From the NCBI GenBank assembly GCA_009787075.1, contig WRGS01000225.1, positions 1-20,034 of the forward strand: a stretch of DNA of 20,034 nt, read 5' to 3'. Both the position numbers and the translations under genes were made by a program. Every line of letters starts with the position of its first letter. Positions within the stretch are counted from its first letter, which is position 1. Of this stretch, positions 7,374 to 14,460 are shown one piece after another. The notes beneath the pieces are model-generated. The model made no database searches. It was not told the DNA's origin and saw nothing but the letters and a program-made list of their open reading frames with translations. This DNA is from Paludibacter sp. GTDB taxonomy: Bacteria; Bacteroidota; Bacteroidia; Bacteroidales; Paludibacteraceae.

Positions 7374-8996
7374 TTATCTGTCGATATCAGGAATTACGTA
7401 GTCCATTGAGCCGCCAATGCCGATAAAATCGGCAATTTTTTGACCTTTGCAAATCAGCGGCATCACCGAAACCAAAGCCATTGACGGCGAACGGAATTTC
7501 AGTCGGAAAGGAGTTTTTTCTCCTCTGCTATCGATATAAACCAAAAAATCGCCCTTTCCTGTTTCTACGCGCTGTGTAAATTCGCCTTCGGGGAGTTTGA
7601 TAATCGCTTTTGTTTTGGCGCAAAAATCGCCTTCGGGAATATTGTCGATAAGTTGCTCAATAATATGCAACGACTGTTCTATTTCATCAAGACGGTTCAA
7701 ATATCTTGCATACGAATCGCCTTCGGTGCGGATAATTTCCTTAAATTCAACTTTATCGTAAAGTGCGTAAGGAATATATTTCCGAACATCGCAACTCCAG
7801 CCCGAGGCACGCCCTGCAACTCCGCTAACTCCATAACTGATAGCATCTTGCATTTTCAAAACGCCAATCTGTTCCATTCTGCCCAAAGCAATAACATTGT
7901 GCGAAAAAAATCTGTCGTATTCTTTGAGCATTTTGCGCATATACGGAATAAATTTTTTCACATCTTTTTGAAAATCAGCGTAAATATCGAACATACAGCC
8001 GCCGATAACATTCTGATTTATAATCAATCTGCCGCCGCAGGTTTTTTCAAAAATATTGAGAATTTCTTCTCGCTCGCGCATTCCGTAAATAAACGCGGTT
8101 GTAGAGCCCAAATCGTTGGTTTGCGCGGCAAAAGCGAGCAGATGCGAACTTATTCGTTGCAACTCGTCCATAATCGTGCGGATATATTGCGCCCGCTGAG
8201 GAACTTCGATTTCCGTTGCTTTTTCCACACACATACAAAGCGCGTGGCGGCTGATATTTGCCGAAAGATAATCCAAACGGTCGGTAAAATGCAAAATTTG
8301 CGGATAAGTCATTGATTCGGAAAGTTTTTCAATTCCTCTGTGAATATATCCGCTATGCACGTCAATATGTTTGATAATTTCGCCGTCAAGCGAAGTGCGG
8401 AAATGCATAACTCCGTGAGTGGAAGGGTGTTGAGGTCCTATGTTTATTACATAATCGTCATTTTCAAAAATATTGATTTTACCTTCAATCAAATTTCCGT
8501 TTTTATCTTCTCTGATAAACGGCGCAATATCAATAATTTCGCGACTTTCAACGCTAACAGGATTCAAAATTGGCGTTGCGTCATAATCTTTGCGCAACGG
8601 AAAGCCGAGCCAATCGTCGTTAAGCAAAAATTTACGCATATCAAGGTTGTTGATAAAGCGAATGCCCAACATTGCGTAAATTTCACGCTCGTTTAAATGG
8701 GCTGTTTCGTAAAGGTCTGTAACAGAATATAATAATGGATTCGTTCTATCTGATGTTCCTGTTTTTATTGCGATTTGTTCGGCAATATTTTGCGAAGAAC
8801 AAAGAATATAGACCACTCCCAACTCTTGCCCCCAATCCATTCCAATGAGCGACAAAAGGTAATCAAACCCATTATCTTTTAAAGTTTTAACAACGCCGTG
8901 CAATTCTTTCGGCGCAACTTTTGCCGTCAGCATTTCTTTTTCTTCAAAAACCGCATTCGGCGCGATTTTTAAAATTATTTCTTTTATATTTTCCAT
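7374..8996 (-). CDS. nuoCD: NADH dehydrogenase (complex I) fused subunit C/D
   Basis: Fusion of the NuoC (30 kDa) and NuoD (49 kDa) peripheral-arm subunits of respiratory complex I, which help form the quinone site at the membrane-arm junction. Residues about 1-140 are NuoC, ending with its signature EREIYAMLGIRF...LLNDDWLGFPLRKDY (103-138). After a linker, NuoD occupies about 183-540: NIGPQHPSTHGVMHFR (185-200, with the quinone-site GPQHPSTHG), HSGYIHRGIEKLSE (214-227) and FTDRLDYLSA (237-246), ending in SPSMALVSVMPL and the IGGSMDYVIPDIDR C-terminus. Length (540) matches the Bacteroidota fusion. It lies between a lipoprotein gene (64 bases upstream) and murF (32 bases downstream), not next to nuoB. 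nuoA and nuoB lie about 10 kb away on the opposite strand, an unusual arrangement. No sign of frameshift or decay. Confidence 0.96.
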   Translation of the reverse strand: MENIKEIILKIAPNAVFEEKEMLTAKVAPKELHGVVKTLKDNGFDYLLSLIGMDWGQELGVVYILCSSQNIAEQIAIKTGTSDRTNPLLYSVTDLYETAHLNEREIYAMLGIRFINNLDMRKFLLNDDWLGFPLRKDYDATPILNPVSVESREIIDIAPFIREDKNGNLIEGKINIFENDDYVINIGPQHPSTHGVMHFRTSLDGEIIKHIDVHSGYIHRGIEKLSESMTYPQILHFTDRLDYLSANISRHALCMCVEKATEIEVPQRAQYIRTIMDELQRISSHLLAFAAQTNDLGSTTAFIYGMREREEILNIFEKTCGGRLIINQNVIGGCMFDIYADFQKDVKKFIPYMRKMLKEYDRFFSHNVIALGRMEQIGVLKMQDAISYGVSGVAGRASGWSCDVRKYIPYALYDKVEFKEIIRTEGDSYARYLNRLDEIEQSLHIIEQLIDNIPEGDFCAKTKAIIKLPEGEFTQRVETGKGDFLVYIDSRGEKTPFRLKFRSPSMALVSVMPLICKGQKIADFIGIGGSMDYVIPDIDR

Positions 8997-9060
8997 TAAA
9001 AAAATTAAATCCTGTGTTTTTTCTTAAAAAAATTATTTTTGTATGTTTAAAAAAATGAAA

Positions 9061-9831
9061 TTATTCCGAGTCTTTATTTACCGCAAATTCACATAAAACA
9101 TTGTCTTGACTGTCAATATATTTGTAACTGTAAGTAAATCCGTATTTTAGATAATTTACTGCGTTCAAATCTTTTTTCAAATTTGCTTTAACAGATATTT
9201 CATTTTGCTCGCAAAATGAATTGCGATTCGACAGTGCGGTTTTTTCGGCAATGCCGCCTAATTGGAAAACATAAAATATCGTTTTTTCATTTTCCAAATA
9301 ATCGCATTGCTTCAATACAACACCGTCCATTACGTTAAGCGGCAATTGCCTTACGATTGATTTTATTTCCAATTTTAAATTTTGAGCCATTCCTTCCGCT
9401 ATTTCTTCGTCTGTTGCAGGCGGTAAATTAATGTTGTAATCAGCCTCGGTTATTTTAACGTCATAAATATGATTATGCTTTGAATCGAAATAAGCATAAA
9501 TTATATTTGCTTTCAGTTTTTTTATCTGACTGAAATAAGGTAAATCTTGTAATGCTCTGATTGCGAGTTTTTTACCTGTTTGCGACAAAGATTCTTCGTC
9601 AAATTCGATGCCTGTCAAATCAAGCATTTTTATTGTGTAATAATATTTAAATGTGTTCGGCAAGGCTTCAATTTTGTCAAGTCTAACTGTCATGCTAATA
9701 TCCATTGGACATTTGGCGTTTATTTCTTCGGCTGTTTTTTCTATCATTTTTTGGCGGTTGTTGCACGAAAATAAACTTAAAACCGCTGCAAGCAACAATA
9801 ATTTCGATAAGTTAATGATTGATATTTTCAT
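9061..9831 (-). CDS. Lipoprotein with two tandem homologous domains, function unknown
   Basis: A 256-residue predicted lipoprotein. The signal peptide runs to LFSC (residues 20-23), with Cys23 as the lipidated residue; the following NNRQ lacks a +2 Asp, and in Bacteroidota such proteins usually reach the outer membrane. The mature part seems to contain the same alpha/beta unit twice. Unit 1 (about 35-130) runs from INAKCPMDISMTVRLDKIE to NIIYAYFDSKHNHIYDVKI. Unit 2 (about 148-251) runs from IVRQLPLNVMDGVVLKQCD to GFTYSYKYIDSQDNVLCEF. Each unit has a helix, a 'xxP-----D-VxL' strand, a Y/F-rich strand (FKYYYTIKML / TIFYVFQLGG), a long helix, and a closing Y-Y-D-----I strand. I do not recognise a named family and assign no function. 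nuoCD follows after 64 bases. A Bacteroidota-type promoter sits about 100 bases upstream of the start. Confidence 0.75.
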   Translation of the reverse strand: MKISIINLSKLLLLAAVLSLFSCNNRQKMIEKTAEEINAKCPMDISMTVRLDKIEALPNTFKYYYTIKMLDLTGIEFDEESLSQTGKKLAIRALQDLPYFSQIKKLKANIIYAYFDSKHNHIYDVKITEADYNINLPPATDEEIAEGMAQNLKLEIKSIVRQLPLNVMDGVVLKQCDYLENEKTIFYVFQLGGIAEKTALSNRNSFCEQNEISVKANLKKDLNAVNYLKYGFTYSYKYIDSQDNVLCEFAVNKDSE

Positions 9832-9928
9832 AGAAAAAATTTTTTTTTAGAGTTTATTATTAAAAATGTTCAATATTTTTTGTTTGTAATGCCTGTTTTT
9901 TTATCTTTATATTAAAATTAATGCATTG

Positions 9929-9958
9929 CAAAGATAACATTAATTTCTTATTTACAAA
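9929..9958 (-). promoter_or_regulatory. Bacteroidota-type promoter for the lipoprotein (and possibly nuoCD)
   Basis: On the minus strand TATCTTTG (9936-9929) matches the -7 consensus TAnnTTTG exactly, and a TTTG (9958-9955) lies 18 bases upstream as a -33 box. Transcription would start roughly 90-95 bases before the ATG at 9831. The 64-base gap to nuoCD has no comparable box, so this may also drive nuoCD and murF. Confidence 0.6.
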
Positions 9959-10159
9959 AATTTTGCATTTTTATGTAAATTGCTAATTGTTTAATAAAAA
10001 ACCGTATTTTTGTTTAAAAAATTTGAATGCAAAGGTAATAAATTTTTCCAAATATGTAATTAGGGAAAAAAAATAAAAATAATATTTTTATTATAATTAT
10101 TTAACAATCAATTAATTATATTGTTTTTTTTATCAAGCAAAAAAATATTCTTAAAAATT

Positions 10160-10175
10160 TGGCACATAATTTGCC
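10160..10175 (+). promoter_or_regulatory. Sigma-54 (RpoN)-type -24/-12 promoter upstream of aqpZ
   Basis: The sequence TGGCACATAATTTGCC fits the sigma-54 consensus TGGCAC-N5-TTGCW in all but the last base. GG (10161-10162) and GC (10173-10174) are exactly 12 bases apart, as required. Transcription would begin near 10186, giving a 46-base leader to the aqpZ ATG at 10232. The same bases form an inverted repeat (TTTGGCA 10158-10164, TGCCAAA 10172-10178), so a repressor operator is the alternative reading. No RpoN activator gene is in the window. Confidence 0.5.
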
Positions 10176-10231
10176 AAAATAAAAAATACAAAATTAATGC
10201 ATAAACTTTTTTATAAAAATTTTTAATAAAA

Positions 10232-10939
10232 ATGAAAATGAAAATTACTCAGAAATTTTTTGCGGAATTAATCGGAACATTTACGCTCGTTTTGGGCGGT
10301 TGCGGAACGGCGGTTTTTGCCGGAGGAGCAGTTGGTTTTGGTTTTGTGGCTTTGGCTTTTGGGCTTACAGTTGTAGTAATGGCTTATGGCATCGGACACA
10401 TTTCGGGTGCGCACCTGAATCCTGCTGTTTCGTGCGGCGTGTTTGTTTCAGGGCGTATGAGCGCTAAAGATTTTGGAATCTATGTAGTTGCGCAGATTTT
10501 GGGCGCAGTTTTGGCTGCATCTCTGATTGCGTTTATTGTTGCGCAAACAGGCGAAGCGCGTGGAACTTTTGCTGCCAACGGCTACGGAGACGCTTTTGCA
10601 GGCGCAGCGGGCTATAAGCAAATTTCTATGCTTGGCGCATTTGCCATTGAGGCAGTGCTGACTTTCATCTTTCTTATCGTAATTTTGGGTTCAACAGACG
10701 GACGCGCTCCTTCGGGTTTCGCAGGAATTGCAATTGGTCTGTGTTTGACGCTGATTCATCTTATAAGTATTCCTTTGACGAATACTTCGGTTAATCCTGC
10801 CCGTTCGATAAGTCAGGCGATTTTCTCACAAAATCCGAATGCTCTGCCACAAGTGTGGCTCTTTATAGTTGCGCCATTGGTTGGCGCTGCGCTTGCTGGC
10901 GTTGTATATAACGCTGTGGCAGGGAAAAAACAAAAATAA
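10232..10939 (+). CDS. aqpZ: Aquaporin Z, water channel
   Basis: Inner-membrane water channel of the MIP family, 235 residues with six hydrophobic helices and two half-helices. The two pore motifs are present: SGAHLNPAVSCG (NPA at 63-65) and TNTSVNPARSIS (NPA at 188-190). The selectivity-filter positions, by comparison with E. coli AqpZ (F43, H174, T183, R189), are F43, H176, T185 and R191, so the filter is the narrow water-selective type and not a glycerol-facilitator filter. The segment LIHLISIPLTNTSVNPARS is almost the same as in E. coli AqpZ. The start could be the first ATG (10232) or the third codon, also ATG; I kept the first. Neighbours are unrelated in function. A sigma-54-like promoter precedes it, and a long perfect hairpin follows its stop by 55 bases. 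GC content is clearly higher than in the flanking spacers, as for a normal coding region. Confidence 0.96.
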   Translation: MKMKITQKFFAELIGTFTLVLGGCGTAVFAGGAVGFGFVALAFGLTVVVMAYGIGHISGAHLNPAVSCGVFVSGRMSAKDFGIYVVAQILGAVLAASLIAFIVAQTGEARGTFAANGYGDAFAGAAGYKQISMLGAFAIEAVLTFIFLIVILGSTDGRAPSGFAGIAIGLCLTLIHLISIPLTNTSVNPARSISQAIFSQNPNALPQVWLFIVAPLVGAALAGVVYNAVAGKKQK

Positions 10940-10993
10940 AAAAATAAAAAAAATTGACTGGTTTTTAGTTTTAGTTGTTAGAGTTTTTTAGAG

Positions 10994-11029
10994 AAGAAAG
11001 GAGAAGTTTTGTCGAACTTCTCCTTTCTT
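10994..11029 (+). terminator. Long perfect hairpin in the aqpZ 3' region
   Basis: AAGAAAGGAGAAGTT (10994-11008) pairs perfectly with AACTTCTCCTTTCTT (11015-11029) around a 6-base loop, 55 bases after the aqpZ stop. It is the strongest hairpin in this spacer. No T-run follows on either strand, so it may be an RNA 3'-end stabiliser or a non-canonical terminator and not a standard intrinsic one. Confidence 0.5.
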
Positions 11030-11094
11030 AATTGTATTGCAAATGCAAAAAATTATCAAGGAATTAACGCAATTATTTTAAAGATTTTCACAAT

Positions 11095-11132
11095 AAAAAA
11101 ACATTGATTATCTTTGTTGTTGATAATCAATG
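11095..11132 (-). terminator. Intrinsic terminator of tRNA-Val
   Basis: On the minus strand CATTGATTATC (11132-11122) and GATAATCAATG (11112-11102) form an 11-bp perfect stem with a 9-base loop, followed at once by seven T (11101-11095). It starts 12 bases after the tRNA 3' end. This is a textbook rho-independent terminator. Confidence 0.85.
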
Positions 11133-11144
11133 CTTTATTTTTTG

Positions 11145-11219
11145 TGGGCGTTGACGGATTCGAACCGCCGACCCTCTGCTTGTAAGGCAGATGCTCTGAA
11201 CCAGCTGAGCTAAACGCCC
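11145..11219 (-). tRNA. tRNA-Val (anticodon TAC)
   Basis: A full cloverleaf is visible on the minus strand: acceptor GGGCGTT/AACGCCC, D-arm with AGCTCAGCTGGTT, anticodon stem TCTGC/GCAGA with loop CTTACAA (anticodon TAC, reading GUA and by wobble other Val codons), and T-arm GGCGG-TTCGAAT-CCGTC. The discriminator base is A (11145). CCA is not encoded; the next bases are CAA. It is a single tRNA transcribed from its own promoter and ended by the terminator just downstream. Confidence 0.97.
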
Positions 11220-11241
11220 TTATTTTTATGAAAAGCGGGTG

Positions 11242-11272
11242 CAAAGATACTGCTTTTTTTTTATATACCAAA
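11242..11272 (-). promoter_or_regulatory. Bacteroidota-type promoter of tRNA-Val
   Basis: On the minus strand a TTTG -33 box (11272-11269), a 19-base spacer and TATCTTTG -7 box (11249-11242) precede tRNA-Val. The bases after the -7 box, CACCCGCTTTT, are the same as those after the tRNA-Glu promoter. It is divergent from that promoter across about 120 bases of AT-rich DNA. Confidence 0.8.
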
Positions 11273-11392
11273 TTTTTATTGCATTTTTTTTATCTTATTA
11301 TAAAAAATAAAATACAAATCATTAACAATCAAGCAAATAACGTGGCAAAAAAAATTCAAAGAAAAAATTTATAATAAAATTTTAAAAAATAT

Positions 11393-11423
11393 TTTGGTGT
11401 TTAAAAAAAAAGTTGTACTTTTG
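11393..11423 (+). promoter_or_regulatory. Bacteroidota-type promoter of tRNA-Glu and rpsT
   Basis: TTTG (11393-11396), a 19-base spacer and TACTTTTG (11416-11423) match the Bacteroidota housekeeping-sigma consensus (-33 TTTG, -7 TAnnTTTG). The tRNA begins 29 bases after the -7 box. No separate -7 box is seen between the tRNA and rpsT, so both are probably expressed from here. Confidence 0.8.
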
Positions 11424-11451
11424 CACCCGCTTTTGAAAAAAGCCGATTTAT

Positions 11452-11523
11452 GGTCTATTCGTCTATCGGTTAGGACGCAAGATTTTCATTCTTGAAAGAG
11501 GGGTTCGACTCCCCTATGGACTA
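11452..11523 (+). tRNA. tRNA-Glu (anticodon TTC)
   Basis: Cloverleaf with acceptor GGTCTAT/ATGGACT (G-U pair at the end and one internal), D-arm CGTCTATCGGTTAGGACG, anticodon stem CAAGA/TCTTG with loop TTTTCAT (anticodon TTC), and T-arm AGGGG-TTCGACT-CCCCT. Discriminator base A at 11523; CCA is not encoded (CAA follows). The rpsT start is 61 bases downstream on the same strand, so the tRNA is likely processed from a tRNA-mRNA transcript. Confidence 0.97.
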
Positions 11524-11584
11524 CAAGTTTAATGAAGAGTAAGGACGAAAATTGTTCTTAATTCTTAATTCTTAAATAATTTTT

Positions 11585-11839
11585 ATGGCAAATCATAAAT
11601 CAGCATTAAAAAGAATTCGTCAAACCGAAACGCGCAAATTGCGCAATCGTTATTATGCAAAAACGGCGCGCAACGCTGTTCGCAAACTTCGTGCGACAAC
11701 CGAAAAAACGGCAGCAACAGAATTGTTGCCAAAAGTTTCGTCAATGCTCGACAAACTTGCAAAACGCCGCATAATTCACAAAAACAAAGCAGGCAATTTG
11801 AAATCAAAATTGACTTTGCATGTGAATAAACTTGCGTAA
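11585..11839 (+). CDS. rpsT: Small ribosomal subunit protein S20
   Basis: An 84-residue, very basic protein, the usual S20 length. It binds 16S rRNA early in assembly of the 30S subunit. It starts MANHKSALKRIRQTETRKLRN, the S20 signature (family form A-x-x-K-S-A-x-K-R-x-R), continues as a helical bundle (KTARNAVRKLR, ELLPKVSSMLDKLAKR), and ends with the conserved IHKNKAGNLKSKLTLHVNKL segment. It lies behind tRNA-Glu and ends with a strong terminator 38 bases after the stop, so the tRNA-rpsT pair is a self-contained unit. Three tandem TTCTTAA heptamers lie in its leader just before the start codon. No Shine-Dalgarno tract is visible, as usual in this phylum. Confidence 0.98.
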   Translation: MANHKSALKRIRQTETRKLRNRYYAKTARNAVRKLRATTEKTAATELLPKVSSMLDKLAKRRIIHKNKAGNLKSKLTLHVNKLA

Positions 11840-11876
11840 AAGTAAAGAAACAATAATTTTTTTTTCATAAAAGAAC

Positions 11877-11910
11877 AAAAGGGTTGCACTTATTTGTGTA
11901 ACTCTTTTTT
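11877..11910 (+). terminator. Intrinsic terminator of rpsT
   Basis: AAAAGGGTTGCAC (11877-11889) pairs with GTGTAACTCTTTT (11896-11908) over 13 bp with two G-U pairs and a 6-base loop. The T-run is formed by the end of the stem plus two more T. It starts 38 bases after the rpsT stop. Because of the A/T ends it could also act on the minus strand for the convergent lipoprotein gene. Confidence 0.8.
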
Positions 11911-11966
11911 GGTATTTTCTTTTTTATAAAATATTGAAAATTAATTTTTTAGAATTGTAAATCTTG

Positions 11967-13016
11967 TCATTTTCCAATCTGTTCCCTCAACAATATTTGC
12001 TGCTTGAGCCGCACAAGAAGTTCATCTTTTAAATCCAGCATTGTGTTAAGGTCTTTTTTATTGCCCGAACCGAAATTGACAATCGCTTGTGTGATTGTGT
12101 TCAAAGCCGCGTCCAAATCGCCTGAAATTTCCTGCGCAACGGCTATATTATGTTGTATCAACGCTTTATCTTTTAGTTTATTTGTTTGCTCCGCCGCATT
12201 TTGCCAAAGCGGAATTGCCCCAGCCCAATCGCGCTTTACAACCAAATCCATTCCCTGCTTTACAAGCGGATTGTTGATTTCAAACAAATAACGGTCGTTT
12301 TCTTCCCAAAATGGAATAAGCCGATTAACCATTTTTTGCCCCGCATACAGCGCACCATCAACCATAGCATCGTAACGGTCAGGAAAATTTTCAATCAGTT
12401 GGCGACGGTTGTATGAAGACGACTCCCAATAAATTGTATCGTGAAAAGTAAAAGTTTGTGTATTTTGCTGTCCATCAGCAAATTGCAAAGTCCAATAAGA
12501 ATCATAAACCGCATCTAAACCCAAAACATATTCTTCGGTATAAACATTGAAACCTTCGCTCAACAAATCGGTAACTTCGAGTTTGTTTAGCGCCAACACT
12601 GCGTTTGTACCCGTTTGTTGTGTTAATTTTTTTATTTGAGCAGGCGAAATCGGCGAAATTTTTGAAAAATCGTCTCTCTTATTTATACTATTAACAATCA
12701 ACGCATTATCAACAAAAAAACCTTTATTTTCTATTTCTTCGTTCAACGCGCTAAGCAAAAACATCGGCAAACTGTCTGTATTAATACTGACGGATTTTGG
12801 GTTGTCGTTCAAAAGCGAAACCGCATGTCCCTGATTGTCAGGCTGCGGCACGCAATTATTGACGAGCAGCAAACTATTCACATCTTGTGGAAAAACCACA
12901 ACAGCAGGACGCAACACGTCAATACTTGTGTAAAGCAGGTTGTGAGGAGTGGAACACGCAGCAAAAATCACGCTTACAAGTATCAGAAATCCAATATTTT
13001 TACTTTTCTTTTTCAT
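11967..13016 (-). CDS. DUF6340-like lipoprotein with C-terminal TPR-like helices
   Basis: A 349-residue predicted lipoprotein: the signal peptide ends in IFAAC, so Cys21 would be lipidated, with STPHN following. The N-terminal half (about 25-230) is an alpha/beta domain: LRPAVVVFPQDVNSLLLVNN, a 'SLPMFLLSALNEEIENKGFF' helix, LTQQTGTNAVLALNKLEVTD, then a strand-rich YVLGLDAVYDSYWTLQFADG region. The C-terminal part (about 240-345) is helical, with two tetratricopeptide-like hairpins (LVVKRDWAGAIPLWQNAAEQ; KALIQHNIAVAQEISGDLDA followed by ALNTITQAI). This is the arrangement I recall for the DUF6340 lipoproteins of Bacteroidota, whose role is unknown. It is a single gene, convergent with rpsT and 101 bases after the methyltransferase gene on the same strand. 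Function is not assigned. Confidence 0.75.
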   Translation of the reverse strand: MKKKSKNIGFLILVSVIFAACSTPHNLLYTSIDVLRPAVVVFPQDVNSLLLVNNCVPQPDNQGHAVSLLNDNPKSVSINTDSLPMFLLSALNEEIENKGFFVDNALIVNSINKRDDFSKISPISPAQIKKLTQQTGTNAVLALNKLEVTDLLSEGFNVYTEEYVLGLDAVYDSYWTLQFADGQQNTQTFTFHDTIYWESSSYNRRQLIENFPDRYDAMVDGALYAGQKMVNRLIPFWEENDRYLFEINNPLVKQGMDLVVKRDWAGAIPLWQNAAEQTNKLKDKALIQHNIAVAQEISGDLDAALNTITQAIVNFGSGNKKDLNTMLDLKDELLVRLKQQILLREQIGK

Positions 13017-13117
13017 ACATAATAATTTTTTTGCAATAAATTTCGGTGCAAATTTATAAAATATTTTCGTATAAATGATAAAAAAACTTGCAATTATATT
13101 TATTAAAAAAAATTCTT

Positions 13118-14428
13118 TTATTTCATTCTAATACGCCATTGATTGATATACAGATTATTACAACGATTTCCGAGATTTTTAATCCAACCGATTGGCGTAT
13201 TTTTAAATAACAGTAAAAAATAACCTGAACTTTTATTTTCTATAAAAATATTTTCTTTGCGCAAAAACTTCATTGCAGTTTGATAATCTACTTCAATAGT
13301 ATTAAATTGCTTTGTATCAATAATTTTACTCATTGCCAATTCGTGCGAAGGCACAATATCTTTTCCTTTTCGCTCGCCCAAAGTCAGCCCTGATTTTAAT
13401 GTTTTAAAATTTTTATCAAAAAATTGAAATTCATTGTAAAAAATTGAATTATAATATTTTATAAAATTATTTTCTTCTATTCCAATCATTTCTCCCAAAA
13501 TGGGAAATTTTTCTATTTTTATAAAATTTTTCTTGTTTTGCGTTATTTTGAAAGCGTTTTTTGGAGATTTAATTTTCTTTTTTAAAATTGAAATATAAAA
13601 TCCCTCGCCTTTGGTTTTATGCGGATAAAAGCGGTAACCGCAGTCGGTTTCGGTGATTTCAGGAAAATCAGAAATGTTGATTTTAAGAATTTCCGCACCC
13701 AGATTTTCGCAAATCCATTGCGTATTTTCCTCATTTTCAGCGCGATTGAAAGTGCAAGTGCTATAAATCAAAATTCCGTCTGTTTTGAGCGAATCCCAAA
13801 TATCTGCAAGAATTTCTTTCTGACGGGCAGCGCACATTTTCACCGCCGCAGGCGACCATTCGTCGATTGCACGCGCATCTTTGCGAAACATTCCCTCGCC
13901 CGAACAAGGCGCATCAACCAAAATCGCATCAAAAAACTCTGTAAGTTGTTTAAAATCAGATGGTTTATTGTTAGCTACAACAACATTTTCATTTCCCCAT
14001 TTTATAATATTTTCATTGAGAATATTTGCACGTGAATAAATTAATTCATTGGAAATCAACAAAGTATCGCGCTTTATTGCATTGAGCAATAAAGTTGATT
14101 TTCCACCCGGCGAAGCGCACAAATCCAAAACCGTTTTTACTTCATTAAAACATTGATTTACAATTTGTTCCAAAAACATTGACGATGCTTCCTGAACGTA
14201 ATACGCGCCTGCGTGAAAAAGCGTATCAAGAGTAAATTGCGGTCGCTCGGTAAGATAAAATCCAGATTTGCACCATTTTACATTTTCGGCATCAGCAATA
14301 AAATCAATTTGCGTTTTGTCGTTGGCGCGAATACTTACAGGCGAAACTTCGCACATAGATTGCTCAAAATCAGCATATTGTCCGCCCAAAAGCGCGCGCA
14401 TATTTTTTTCAAATTCCAAAGGAAACAT
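13118..14428 (-). CDS. RsmF-like 16S rRNA (cytosine-C5) methyltransferase (NOL1/NOP2/Sun family)
   Basis: Cytoplasmic SAM-dependent RNA methyltransferase of 436 residues. The N-terminal part contains the NOL1/NOP2/Sun pre-domain (VSIRAND at 31-37, LDTLFHAGAYYVQEASSM at 67-84). The catalytic Rossmann domain has motif I LDLCASPGGKST (101-112), motif IV VDAPCSGEGMFRK (171-183, Cys175) and motif VI YSTCTFNRAENE (222-233, Cys225, the nucleophile position in this family). A C-terminal PUA-like/FAU domain follows (about 300-436, TLKSGLTLGERKGKDIVPSHELAM), as in RsmF (YebU) and its short Gram-positive relatives. Targets of this group are cytosines of 16S rRNA; the exact position cannot be deduced. 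It stands alone, with a -7 promoter box TATCTTTG (14528-14521, minus) about 93 bases before the start, inside an older ABC-transporter remnant. The start at 14428 fits MFPLEFEKNM, a normal family beginning. Confidence 0.93.
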   Translation of the reverse strand: MFPLEFEKNMRALLGGQYADFEQSMCEVSPVSIRANDKTQIDFIADAENVKWCKSGFYLTERPQFTLDTLFHAGAYYVQEASSMFLEQIVNQCFNEVKTVLDLCASPGGKSTLLLNAIKRDTLLISNELIYSRANILNENIIKWGNENVVVANNKPSDFKQLTEFFDAILVDAPCSGEGMFRKDARAIDEWSPAAVKMCAARQKEILADIWDSLKTDGILIYSTCTFNRAENEENTQWICENLGAEILKINISDFPEITETDCGYRFYPHKTKGEGFYISILKKKIKSPKNAFKITQNKKNFIKIEKFPILGEMIGIEENNFIKYYNSIFYNEFQFFDKNFKTLKSGLTLGERKGKDIVPSHELAMSKIIDTKQFNTIEVDYQTAMKFLRKENIFIENKSSGYFLLLFKNTPIGWIKNLGNRCNNLYINQWRIRMK

Positions 14429-14460
14429 AAAGGTTATTTGCGATTTTTAAAATTCTGAAA

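Larger units (their letters stand above)
9832..10231. other. 400-base gene-free divergent regulatory region (lipoprotein gene / aqpZ)
   Basis: Very AT-rich spacer between a minus-strand lipoprotein gene and plus-strand aqpZ. No coding potential is seen on either strand. It holds a minus-strand promoter (9929-9958), a plus-strand TATTTTTG -7-like box at 10005-10012 without a good -33 box, and a sigma-54-like promoter at 10160-10175. Both genes can thus be driven from here. Confidence 0.7.

Noticed and set aside
7653..8315. 220-residue plus-strand open frame opposite nuoCD
   Set aside because: It lies fully inside conserved NuoD coding sequence, and no domain or signal peptide is seen.
11341..11356. 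TGGCA near 11343 as a second sigma-54 site
   Set aside because: No GC doublet at the required 12-base distance, and a good housekeeping promoter lies just downstream.
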